Shown one piece after another: positions 12,501-24,200 of a DNA stretch of 64,000 nucleotides (positions within the stretch are counted from its first letter, which is position 1; each line of letters opens with the position of its first letter). Under the pieces are notes generated by a model. The model did no database searches and was not told the origin of the DNA. It was given only the letters and a program-made list of their open reading frames with translations. Source of the stretch: Sebastes aleutianus (Eukaryota > Chordata > Actinopteri > Perciformes > Sebastidae); assembly GCA_916700875.1 (NCBI GenBank), contig CAKAKS010000067.1, forward strand, positions 23,952,591 through 24,016,590, written 5' to 3'. The translations under genes and the position numbers were made by a program.

Positions 12501-14122
12501 TTCTTCCACAAGCAGCTCATGACCAGAGGATATGATGGTGTTAAGAGATGGACGAAGCAGGTTAGGTCTAAGATGGAATTGGTGTGATGATTTCTGTGTT
12601 TCTAATATAGATGGCTATTGTTGTGTGTAGATTTTTGAAAAAACAAGTCTGCATGATCAAATTATTATGAGATTGACTTAAATGAAAAGAAAGCAGAGTG
12701 ATGACTATGACATTTTTATGACATACTCTGATACTGTGAAATGTTATGGTATATTAGGACTTTTTTATTACTTTTGTTTTATGACATACTATACTAAGAC
12801 TTTTATATGGCATGCTATACTATTACTATTTTTATGGCTATACTATTACTATACTACTCCTATTATTACTACTACTGTACTATAAGGGTGACCCCGAAGA
12901 GTCGACTATTCAACTATTCGATCTACGGAGCCTGATTCGACGGCCAATCTCACAGTTTAATCGTCTCGGTAACGGGAAAATGCGGTAATGAAACAAAGAC
13001 TCATAATACCAACATAAGGCTGATAGTGTTTCAACTTAAAAGAATATGTCTACATTTATTAATCAGAGCACCCACTTACATAAGAGCATACCACTATCAG
13101 AGCAATACATATCTTTATGAACGATTCTCTACAATTGCGGCACTATAATAATAATAATGTCTTTTTATGGCATACTATACTATGACCTTTTATGGCACAC
13201 TAGAATATCACTTTTTTATAACATTATTTCATGACTTTTTTATGACTTTTTTTATTACACACTATACTATGACTTTTTCATGGCATACTATACTATAATG
13301 TTTATTTTATGATTTTTTTATGACATACTTTACTATACTTTTTTATGACTTTTTTGAGTGGCTTTAACCCCATCTTTCTTGCACAGGTGGATTTGTTTTC
13401 TAAGAGTTTACTTTTGGTGCCCATCCACCTGGAGGTTCACTGGTGTTTGGTGACAGCTGACATAGTCAAGAAGAAGATCTGCCTTTACGACTCTCAAGGG
13501 AACGCACTCCAGAAGGTTGCAAGGGTAATTTCATCTATTTTTTTTTTTTGTCTCTCTAACATACTCTCTGTACTTAAACGTTTCAGTTGCTTTTCCTGCA
13601 GTAAGTTCTTTAAGTAATTTTAAAACTATTTTCCTTTATGCTTTGCATATGATAGAACATCCTAAAATACTTGATGACGGAAGCAAAAGAGAAGAAGCAA
13701 ACAGATTTTTTAAGTGGATGGGTCGTATCATTCAATGAGGTATGTTCTGTTGGTGTCATAGCCCGTAATGGTAGACTACCAAAGCTAGTGGCACAAAGGA
13801 CTACAACAGATCTGATGTGATGTTTTGTCTCCCCCTGCTGTCCTTTACAGATAATCCCACAACAGACCAATGAAAATGACTGTGGAGTTTTTGTCTTGGA
13901 GGTACCAACATGCTTCCCAAGCTCAATATGCATGATTTCAGTCATTATGGTGTCTAATTGTTTGAACTCATTACATACTAACTCTATTTTCTATCTCCTT
14001 TACAGTATTCTAGATGCCTTGCTCTGTCAAATCCTCTGCAATTTTCACAGAAGGACATACCAAAGATACGCAAGAGGATCTACAAAGAGCTCTGTGACTG
14101 TAAGCTCCATGATCAGTGCTGA
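9527..14122 (+). CDS. senp5: SUMO-specific protease 5 (sentrin-specific protease)
   Basis: A cysteine protease of the Ulp1/SENP family that matures SUMO precursors and removes SUMO from targets, in the nucleolus for known SENP5. Exons: 9527-10361, 10463-10568, 11076-11223, 11344-11391, 12483-12560, 13387-13524, 13656-13739, 13851-13901, 14006-14122. They join in frame to 534 residues (human about 755). The N-terminal third is basic and Ser/Thr-rich (residues 1-278), with a Lys/Arg cluster near 25-65. The C48 protease domain starts near residue 315. Catalytic residues are visible: His423 in EVHW, Asp440 in YDSQG, Gln484 in PQQ, Cys490 in NDCGVF. The end RKRIYKELCDCKL matches vertebrate SENP5. 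The start is uncertain: ATG 9574 is also possible, and an upstream coding exon could exist because the N-terminus is shorter than in mammals. Confidence 0.93.
11505..11780 (+). repeat. interspersed repeats in senp5 intron 4
   Basis: The block starting ttaaaggaatgttttgacat, with gttagatgaaaagatg and agccagcagccag, is a common fish repeat; relatives lie at about 23345, 41090, 51112 and 60045. It is followed by a caatatcagattttcac / tatcgcgatatc element. Both are non-coding. Confidence 0.55.
12900..13380. repeat. intron 5 repeats and catactatactatgac satellite
   Basis: 12900-13130 contains a gactattcaactattcg-type repeat. 13140-13355 is an AT-rich array with the core catactatactatgacttttt, placed directly in front of exon 6. 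The same motif, in the same orientation, forms the right arm of the large array at 16985-17636, and a copy of exon 6 follows that array too. Confidence 0.65.
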
Positions 14123-14246
14123 CGACTATCTTACAGTTGTATGTATGTATTGCTGATATTATGTGCTGTTTCTGATTAGGGTAGGAAATCACCAGTCCAC
14201 ACTTGTCTCTTTTTAGGCCCTCATTAGCAGCTCTACAACAGCCTTA

Positions 14247-14647
14247 AGGCCCTGACACACCAAGCCGACGGTTGGCTATCGGACAGGCTGGGGCCGTCGG
14301 TGAGCGTCTTGTCAACCTAGTTTTTGCGGTGTGTCCCACAGCGTCGGCTCTAGTCTGCCCGTGTCGGAGGCTTTTCGGACAATTTACCATGTTGAATCAG
14401 CGGCGGAGCTCGTCACTGAGAGAAATCACCCTGATTGGCAGTTCAGCTTAAGCGAATCAGTGCACGAGAAGAGAGTTATTTCATCTCACGCAGGCGCATA
14501 ACGTACGTGCTAACTTACCGTCGGCTTTAGACTTTACAGTGTGTTCAAATGCAACCGGTCAGCCAAGACAAAGGCGACGTGAGGAGACGCAACAGTCGGC
14601 TTTTATCGTCGCTAGTTCTTCGATGTCTGCTTGGTGTGCCTGGGCCT
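14247..14647. mobile_element. Harbinger-like non-autonomous element
   Basis: Inverted ends AGGCCCTGACACACCAAGC and GCTTGGTGTGCCTGGGCCT bound 401 bp. TTA lies outside both ends (14244-14246, 14648-14650), consistent with the three-base TWA target duplication of PIF/Harbinger transposons. No transposase frame is present. It sits in the senp5 3' UTR or just beyond the stop. Confidence 0.7.
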
Positions 14648-14689
14648 TTACAGCACTGTGAGTGCCATGGCTGGCCCCCGTAGGAGTGT

Positions 14690-15240
14690 CTTATATCAGG
14701 TGCACTGTCGCTAAATCATAATCCTTGGATGATTACTGTATTTATATGATCAATATTTAATCAGGCATGTTATTTAAGAAAGAGATCCATATGTTCCTGT
14801 TCGGGATGTTAATTTGGAATTTCTTTTGTAACCGATATCCGTCCCTTGTTTACCGATTATCAACCGTTAACCGACAAGATTAGTGCGTTTCATGCAGGTG
14901 TGCGCAAAACAGACAACTGTGTCCCCAGTTCACCCGTCCGGGAGAGTTACTGTAGCAGCCACGACGCTGCGTTTATTGTTGTGGACACATGCAGCCACTT
15001 TCCCACATCTACAGTGCACCAACAGAGCCTTACCGAATGGACTGCCTGTCAAAATGGATCTAATCTGTCAGGGTCCTCGTCTGTGTTTAAGTGTGTTACT
15101 TATTTTCTGATATCTGTACACCTTATTTGCACATTTAATAAGTCAAATTTTGCTTCCATTGACATTTGTTTGCATCATAGTTTACCTGTTAGCACCAGAT
15201 GACTGAATAGAAGCTACCGGTATGTGTATTTTGTTTGTAA
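14690..15240 (+). repeat. probable old transposon fragment with a 118-codon open frame
   Basis: The stretch contains ttaccgattatcaaccgtt and taaccgacaag motifs, which resemble ends of fish hAT-type repeats. An open frame at 14846-15202 encodes 118 residues without a domain I can recognise, and codon use does not look coding. I treat it as repeat sequence inside the senp5 3' UTR or flank. Confidence 0.3.
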
Positions 15241-15328
15241 AGAAAGTTAGGTTGTCACACTGGAATCAGTGTCCAAAGTATTATTATTTTGTTTGTCTGC
15301 AAAATAGAAATATGTTTATAAAGTTTTA

Positions 15329-15334
15329 AATAAA
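15329..15334 (+). terminator. candidate senp5 polyadenylation signal
   Basis: AATAAA within ttttaaataaaagcag. This segment and the 80 bases after it recur at 17745-17855. If used, the senp5 3' UTR is about 1.2 kb and includes the Harbinger-like insertion. Confidence 0.45.
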
Positions 15335-15414
15335 AGCAGAATGTTTCCAAACATTTCACAAAGTTTATTTTATGTTTTCACCATACAGATCAGGTTCTAT
15401 ATGCACTGCATACA

Positions 15415-17636
15415 AAATGCACTTTCATGAAAAAAAGTCATATTATAGTATGTCGAAAAAATTCATGAAAAAAAAGACCTAGTATAGTATGTTGGAAAAA
15501 TTCATGAAAAAAAAGTCATATTATAGTATGTTGAAGAAATTTGTGAAAAAAAGTCATATTATAGTATGTCGAAAAAATTCCTGAAAAAAAGTCATAGTAT
15601 AGTATGTGGAAAAATTCATAAAAAAAGTCATAGTATAGTATGTCGAAAAAATTCATGAAAAAAGTCATAGTATAGTATGTCGAAAAAAATCATGAAAAAA
15701 GTCCTAGTATAGTATGGCGAAAAAAAGTCACAGTATAGTATGTCAAAAGAATTCGTGAAAAAAAGTCATATTATAGTATGTCTAAAAAATTCATGAAAAA
15801 AAAGACCTAGTATAGTATGTCTAAAAAATTCATGAAAAAAAAGTCATAGTACAGTATGTCGAAAGAATTCATGAAAAAAAGTCATAGTATAGTCTGTGGA
15901 AAAATACATGAAAAAAGTCATAGTATAGAATGTCTAAAAAATTCCTGAAAAAAAAGACCTAGTATAGTATCGCGAAAAAAAGTCACAGTATAGCATGTCG
16001 AAAAAATTCCTGAAAAAAAAGACCTAGTATAGTATGTCGAAAAAAATCCTAAAAAAGTCATAGTATAGTATGTTGAAAAAATTCATGAAATATAATCATA
16101 GTATAGAATGTAGAAAAATTTCATGAAATATATTGATAGTATGGAATGTCGAAAAAATTCATAAGTCATAGTATAGCATGTCGAAAAAAATCATGAAAAA
16201 AAGTCATAGTATAGTATGTCGGAAAAATTCATGAAAAAAAAGTCATTATAGTGTGGTGAAAAAATTCATTTAGAAAAAGTCATAGTATAGTATGTCGAAA
16301 AAATTCATGGAAAAAGTCACAGTATAGTATGTCGAAAAAATTAATGAAAAAAAGACCTAGTATAGCATGTCGAAAAATGTCCTGAAAAAAAGTCATATTA
16401 TAATATGTCAAAAAAATTCATGAAAAAAAGTCCTAGTATAGTATGTCGAAAAAATTCATGAAAAAAAGTCATATTATAATATGTCAAAAAAATTCATGAA
16501 AAAAAGTCCTAGTATAGTATGTCGAAAAAATTCATGAAAAAAAGTCATATTATAGTGTGGTGAAAAAATTCATAAAAAAAAGTCATAGTATAGTATGTCA
16601 AAAAAATTCATGGAAAAAGTCACAGTATAGTATTTCGAAAAAATTCGTGAAAAAAAGTCATAGTATAGTATGTCGAAAAAATTAATGAAAAAAAAGTCAT
16701 AGTACAGTATGTCGGAAAAAAATTTCAGCAATTTCATGAAAAAAAGTCATATTATAGTATGTAAAAAAATTCCTGAAAAAAAAGTCACAGTATAGTTTGT
16801 CGAAACATTTCCTGAAAAAAAGTCACAGTATAGTCTGTTGAAAAAATTCATGAACAAAAGTAATATTATAGTATGTCGAACAATTTCATGAAAAAAGTCA
16901 TAGTATAGCATGTCGAAAAATCTCACCAAAAAAAGTCACAGTATAGTATGTCGAAAAAATTCATGAAAAAAGTCATAGTATGTCACATACTATGACTTTT
17001 TTTTAGTCTTTCGCCATACTATACTATGACTTTTTTTCCGACCTATCTATTACATTTTTCAAATTTTAATTTATATGACTTTTTTGCATTTTCTTTGACA
17101 TACTAAACTATGACTTTTTTTACATACTATGTATGAAATTTTTCAATTCTTTCAACGTACTATACTATGACTTTTTTTTCGAGATCACATACTCTGACAT
17201 TTTTGCATTTTTCAACGTACTATACTATGATGTTTTTTTAGATATACTATTACATTTCTTTAATTTTTTCCGCATACTATACTATGAATTTTAAATTGAC
17301 TTTTTTTGCATTTTTTTCAACATCCTATACAATGACTCTGCATTTCTGTCAACGTAATTTATTATGACTGTTTTTCGACAAACTATACTCTGACTTTTTT
17401 TTGCATTTTTTCGACATACTATACTATGACTTTTTTTCAACATCCTATACTATGCCCTTTTTTGATGTTAATCGACATACTATACTTTGAGTTTTTTGCA
17501 TTTTTTCGACATACTTCACTGACTTTTTTTTCGACATACTATATTCTGACTTTTTTTTCCGATACACTATACTTTTTTGCGATTTTTGTGACATTTTTAA
17601 GACACACTATACTATAATTTTTCATCATTTATGACA
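15415..17636. repeat. AT-rich minisatellite arranged as an inverted repeat
   Basis: The left arm (15415-16983) holds some forty units of about 34-36 bp with the core gtcatagtatagtatgtcg followed by an A-run and ttcatg. At 16984 the orientation flips: a perfect palindrome with arms of about 18 bp (aaagtcatagtatgt / acatactatgacttt) joins it to the right arm (16985-17636), which carries the reverse complement motif. The array would fold into a very long hairpin. There is no coding content; open frames at 16747 and 17426 are repeat artefacts. Confidence 0.9.
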
Positions 17637-17639
17637 CTT

Positions 17640-17860
17640 TTGAGTGGCTTTAACCCCATATTTCTTGCACAGTTGGATTTGTTTCGTAACAGTTTACTTT
17701 TGGTGCCCATCCCCCTTAAGTTTCACTGGTTGCAAAGGTGTTTTTAATGTTTTAAATAAAAGCAGATAATTTCTATTTCTACATTTCACGTTCACGTTTT
17801 AAGTTTATTTTATGTTTTCATCGTACAGATCAGGTTCTGTATGCACTGCATGCAGAATAG
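17640..17860 (+). pseudogene. broken duplicate of senp5 exon 6 and 3' end
   Basis: 17640-17735 repeats the end of senp5 intron 5 and the start of exon 6: gagtggctttaacccca, ttgcacag, ggatttgttt, tttacttttggtgcccatc. The acceptor-exon join is altered (cagtt for caggt), and an internal part of the exon is missing, with ttgcaaagg (exon end) following directly. From 17745 the sequence matches the senp5 3' end (ttttaaataaaagcag, then tttattttatgttttca). It is therefore a partial tandem copy of senp5 with exons 7-9 deleted, and is non-functional. Confidence 0.8.
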
Positions 17861-18298
17861 CCTTTATCATTTATATTAGGCTACATACATATTTGTAAAT
17901 ACACAACTTCCTAGCTATAGATATAGGTATTTTTTTCATATCCAGTAGATTATAACTGTATGTGAGTGTGTCCCTGAACAGTTATAAAACATATACTGAT
18001 TAGAAAAGTGTTCCAGATAAAACGTGGAAATTTAAGGCAGAAGACAAACTCTAAAGTGTGGCTTTCAGTATGAGAACCAGATAAAATGTATAAATATACT
18101 GTATGGAGCAATTAGTATTCATTACTATATAGTTCTGTTCACAACAGACACACTTCTATTACTGGCATTGTCAGTACACTAGATACACTGGGTTCCTGAT
18201 AACACATTACATGATTTTTGGGTACCAAATTTGTTCAATTTTACTCCAGTGTGACCATCTACCCGGATCAAGTTTAGTCTCGTTTGACAATCAAGGGT
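17861..18298. other. spacer between senp5 fragment and crb1
   Basis: AT-rich, without recognised repeats or coding signal. I looked on the minus strand for a crumbs transmembrane/ERLI exon downstream of the crb1 end and found none. Confidence 0.4.
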
Positions 18299-21200
18299 CT
18301 AATCGTTGACGTTGAATCCCCACTCAATTTCTGGCTCATCGTCCATACGTATCATAAGGTAGGACGCCAACTGGAAGAGGTTCTGCCATACGCCCAAGAA
18401 GAGGTACAGGTAGAAATCACTGATGTCTATTTGGCAGTGTATCCCTGAGTGATTGATATCACACACGCACTCAAAACTGTTCACATAGTTGACGCAGAAG
18501 CCTCCGTTCATACATGGGTCTGAGGCACATTCATCCACATCCTTCTCACACCTGGAAGGAAACATAAGGACAGAAGGGTTATAGAACAAAAACAAGAAAT
18601 AGTAAAACATAACTCTAGAAAGTTAGGGCTATCCCAAACAAACTGACAGAGCGTTTATCTGCCACAAGAGGCACTGTGGTTAAGCCATAATGGTGGTGGG
18701 CCATTGTAATAGTTGTGAGGGAGAAAATAGTGTAGTGAAAGTGTTAAAAATTGACACAATTTAAAATCCAAATGGGAGACTTAATCCTGTAGTAATATAT
18801 TTTTGGCCACTTGAGGGCAGCAGGAACAAGCTCCAGTGACATAGTATTACCTTTTAAGTTGATATGTGAATTTGTTAGCAAACAGTGTCTTATTTGCACA
18901 TAGCATTTATTTGAAGTCGTGCTTCTGGCCACTTGATCAATGTAAGGCAAATATTCACTCTTTTTTTAGCTCTGTTTTTGGTCTCCACTAAATCCTGTGG
19001 GAAATATCTGGACCTTTAGCTGCTAAACGTTTCACTGTGTTCACCAGCTGGTTGCTAATTTTGTCTGTCTGCAGTTTGGTGCTCAACAGGTAGCATACAG
19101 TGAGTTTTTAGAGCTGTTTTCAGCAAAAGCTGCATCTAAAATGAACACTGATGAGAGCGTTGAGTGTGAACGAAGACAGACAAGTTGCTGGCCGTAAAAC
19201 CAAAACAATGAGCTGAACTACAGAGTTGGGTAATCATTTTCTGTGAGTTTGTCAATTCAAACGATTCATCCATCCATTATCTGTAACCACTTATCCTATT
19301 GGGGGTTCAATGTTAATATAAAAAAATTGACGATAGCAGATTTAAGAACAGACCTGGCTGGTTTTTGTCAACCTTTTCTGGCTCATGACCCTGATTTTAG
19401 GTCCCAAGTTTCTCATCTGTAGAGGTATTTACAAATTAATTTACTGGCAATTATGCTGTGTTTAAAACCAAGAAAATTATTCCAATTAATTTAATTTTCA
19501 AAATGTATCACAGACTTATCGATATATCAAATCTGAGTGGCCTTTTCTGAATATCTAGTGACCCCATGTGGGGCCATTAGGTGCTGAACTCCAGGGTTAA
19601 AAAACCTCTAGGTCAGCAAAGAGGATTACATATTAATATGCATGTCTTACCACTGTCCCGTGAAACCAGGCAGGCAGTAACAGGCGTTGTCTGCTTCAGA
19701 GCAGTTCCCTCCATTAAAGCAGTTGTAGTTCCATCTTGTACCTGTGCATGTCGATACAGGCAGCTGAGGAAGTCTTAACAGATAAAAGAACACAACAATA
19801 AATGACAATGCCCTTTCAGATTGGCACAGGTGGATTTAATATTTAGTGGGATAGTGAAACAATGGAAATGTGTTTATTTTTAGTATTTAACGTAAAAGCA
19901 CTTACGGATTGGTCTCAATGTACCACGGGATTTCAGGAATTTTCTGCCTGTAAGAGACCAGTTTATATTATATATATAGATATATGCTACTTTAAGCTTG
20001 GTGTCACAGAGATATTAATAAACTCTGGAAGAACTCACTCGCAGTATTGGCCCGTCAGATTATGAGGGCAGAGGCACGCGTAGCTCTTGAAACCTTTGAG
20101 GCAAATGGCGCCTTTGCTGCAATTGTTGTTTTCACACATGTCAACTTCCACTTCACACTGTTTACCGCGGTACTCCGGCTCACACACACACTTGAATCCT
20201 TCAGTTAGGTCGATGCAGTTGCCGTGGATGCAGGGGCTTGAGATGCAGGTGTCTGTCGGGTCTTGACACAGTGGACCCTTCCACTCAATGGGACATGTGC
20301 AATGGTGCAGGTCAAACAGGTCATCACACACACCTTCGTTATTACAAGGGTTGGGTGCACAAACGCTGGCTCCCCAGCAGCCGTAATGTAGGGCAGCGTT
20401 GCCGTTTATCCTCTCAAACTGCTCCTCCTGAGGTCTGGGGAAGTTCAACTCTGTGTCCAGGTGGAAAGGGAGAGGAAGGCCTCCGATCTCCACCAGGCCC
20501 AGACAGCCAGACAGGTTCACTCCGCTGTCCAGACTCAGTCCCCCCAGGAAAATGTCTGCTCCCTCCTTAAGAAAATCCACGTTCGTCACAGCTGTTTTGA
20601 ATACGCTTAGCTCCTTCTTGCCTCCATCCACAGCCATGATCCACCTGGAGGTCGAGAGTGTCTGGTTCTCCGTGCTGAGCTCCACAGTGTGCCACTCTCC
20701 ATCACTGATTGGACCCTTGCTTTGAACTGTCACCTTGCGGGAATCAGCCCCCGCCTGGAGCTCCATGACCACATGAGAGTCCAGGAGGGAGACGGTGAGG
20801 TAGTCCGAGTCCTTTTGTGCATGCAGTAAGGTGGCAGCGGACTGTCTTGAGCGGAAGCTGAGGGAGACACTGTTGAGGCTGCGCTTGATCTTCCCATTGC
20901 TCCGGTAGTGCAAAATACTGCTGTCAACCCGAAATGTCACGTTGGACAAACCTGAAGGAGAGAAATGGAAGAGACTTAATGAAGTGAAATGAAATTTTAC
21001 TATTTACTGTAATTTTTCCATTCATTTAATCTATTCGCCATTCTTATTATAATCATCCCTGCTGAGCCTTAAAGCCTCTGAAAACTTAGTTTCAAATCTT
21101 AAAGAGTAACTTAACACCAGGCTGTAAAGCGATTACTGCTCTCGTTTCAAGCCTGTTGCATCTGTAGCCACGCCCACTGGTGATGTCACAGTGTCCTAAA

Positions 21201-24200
21201 GTACACCTGTACATCACTATAGGAAGACAAAAAGTTAAACCAAGAGGTCATCAAAATCAAGCTTTTCAGGGTGTATTAAGTTAGTCTTTAAGATTTTTCG
21301 CATAACATTAAATCGTGTCTAATAGCAAACAATCATCTTTGTTATTATTTATGTTTGCATGAAAATCTGCTTCATCCGGACTGTGTGATTTGATTTTATT
21401 AAACTTGACTTGCGGTTGCCTGGCAAAATAAGCAATAACCCGACAACTGTGATCATGCTTTGATGAAAGCATTGCTCAATGGTATTATGTGAAGTCATCT
21501 TTTTCAAACTTAGCCCACTTTAAACCAGTGCGAAGAGCACAGACAAAAACAATATGAAATGTAAAACAAATGTAAAAACTTTTCGAACTTTGGCAAAACA
21601 TCGTGTGTTCATGGAGGTACCCATCGGTCAAAGTGTCAAGCTAATTTTAAAAATAGGTTTTATGAGTTTAACCTTTAAATAGAGCAGTTTAAAACATTAT
21701 TGTCTGTTTGTCTGCACAACAGACAAAACAAACCATGGGTAAACAGCATATTGTTCATCTATTGGGTGATTGGCGGCGACGTGACATCGAGGTATCCACA
21801 AAAAAACAGAGGAAAAAGGCTTCCAAAATGTGTCAGTAATAACACAAAGAGAAAAAGAGGAGAGCTGCCGTTGAATGCAGAAAAGTGAGAAAACTAATTG
21901 TAAACATGTGTGCAAAATACAACCACTTGATGGCATGGAAAACTCAGGGAAAAAAAGGCTTGAACTGGCAGCTACTCTGGATCAACGGCTCCCCTCCTTT
22001 TCTCTTTGTGAACATGTGACATCTCCATGAAGACTTGTCATCATAAACTCCCACAGGCACTTGGCGGTAGACTTAATCTGACCGGGGATTACCACGTCTT
22101 AGAGGAATCCTATGTGGGATCCCTGCCTCAACTCTGTCCCCTCTGTAATCAGCCTCACTGTAATTAATCAGTGCCCGCGCACTGCAGAGAGTCCCTCCAG
22201 TGGATACAAACCAAGACCGGAAATGGGCTTATACATTTATTATGGATCCTTTTTCTTGGCAATGTCTTTACGTGTCAGGGTGGATGTACACATTATACTA
22301 TTCATAGCATGGATCCTATCCCTTTCCATTCTTAGAAAGCCACTTAGACTTTTTTAGCCCATGTATTTTTAAGACAATGTTCTTTCCAGGACAGGAATAG
22401 TGCAATAACAGGTCCTCATCTCAAGACACTCACACTCAAAGCCCTGAGAGCGGGGTTGGCAAACAGTAGCGGCGGGGCAGGGAGAGAGCTCGCACCATTT
22501 CACTTCCTCACAGCGCTGCCCTGCGGTGTTGGGGGGGCAGTTACAGATGAAATCGTCCCACATGGAGTAACACACTCCGCCGTTGAGACAGGGGTTGACC
22601 TAATGAAGAGAAAACAAACCCGAGTAAATCAAGCCTATTGCCTCCAGTGTCCTCATTATTAGTGCAGATAAGGAATGAAAATGTGTTACAAGCTCATTAA
22701 AGACAACATAATGACTCACAGCACAGGCATTGTCACTGCTGCATCCTTGTGCAACATTGATGAGTTGCTCCAGGCTGTAAGATCCCACTGGAGTTGCAAT
22801 GGCATAGAACTGCAGTCGTTTGCTGTTAATCCTCAGATCCTGGACACATCCTTTAAAGTAGCCACCAAACGACGCAGAAGCCCTTGAGTCTGGTAGTCCG
22901 CCAACAAAAACCAGATCCCCGGGATGGGCTCGAATGGGCCTAATGGGCATAGAGCCCTGGCTTCGGGCTGACTGGAACAATGTGGCCGCCGTTCCTTCCA
23001 GCTTCACAGTCACCAGATGGAAATGTCCGTCATTGACCGCATCCCGACCAACAAGGGTCTCAAAGTTGTTGACCTGAACTTTGACCCTGCCCTCTTCCAG
23101 CCACAGATGGAGGTACTGGCTGGTGCTGTTGGCCAGGATGAGGAGCAGGCTGCTGGACTGTCTGGTGCGAATGAACATGGATGTAGTTACAGAATCACCT
23201 GGGTCATCATCCAATGAAAAGGACGCATAACTCTCCAGGTCTTTGTTTCCAAATCTTGCTGTGATATGCTCTGCATGGGCACAGGGAAGAGAGAGAAAAG
23301 GCCATGACAGTCAAACTTAAACAAGACTTCATGAACAGTGCATCTTAAAGGAATAGTATGACATTTTGTAAAATATGCTTAAACGCTTTCTAAACAGTCA
23401 GATAAGAGGATTGAAACAGTCTTATGTCTGTCCATTAACTATGAAGCTATAGCCAGCAGCCGGTTAGCTTTGTTTAGCTCCATCCAGGAGTCTCCACTGG
23501 TTGCCTGGCAACTGCTCAGAGCCAAGAAATAGTCCAGCACATAACCCCCCGTAAAACGATAAATTGTCGTTTTTACATTCCGTTTCTTGTGACTAATGAG
23601 ATACGACTTGTTAATAAATTAGTTTAAATCATAGACTGAATATAAAGATGGACGATGCGTCTCCACTTCCTCCAACTGTACAGAAGTGAAGCCAAAATGT
23701 CCCGGATACGGGAGTTGCCTTCTTGAGATTTTGACGTCATTTGGAGCCAGAGTCTGCGCGGTAGTTATCGGGCGGTGGAACCGCGGTATCGAGGTCACCC
23801 GCCTGTACCAATCGCAAGCAAAGATCGGCCGCAGCTTGTTAGCGAGAGAGACTCACAGCTGTCAATCATGACGTCTCACTCCCTTTTTATAGCATCAAAT
23901 AACTAATTAAAACCAAACTAATCAGAAAAATTAACACTTGAACATACATCAGTGTGATAAGAACTACCTAAAATGACAGAAACCATCTTTGGGAAAAATG
24001 TATTTGACGTGTACTTTTGACTTTTTAGTTCGGTCCATGTCCCATCCGCTAACATGGAGGGGGCGGGCTTTATGACCTATACTGCAGCCTATACTGCAGC
24101 CACCAGAGGGCGATCAAGATGTTTTGGCTTCACTTTTAGGGAGCTGTCATGTCGTACATCTTTATATACAGTCTATGGTTTAAATATTCAGTTTCTCCCT

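Noticed and set aside
14846..15202. 118-codon + strand frame after senp5
   Set aside because: No recognisable domain; it lies in sequence with transposon-like ends, so a host gene is not supported.
15415..16983. Regular short repeats resembling a CRISPR array
   Set aside because: Units are directly abutting variants of one AT-rich sequence with no unique spacers, in a vertebrate genome.
16747..17617. Phe-rich frames in the inverted satellite
   Set aside because: Artefacts of the gacttttttt and gaaaaaa repeat units.
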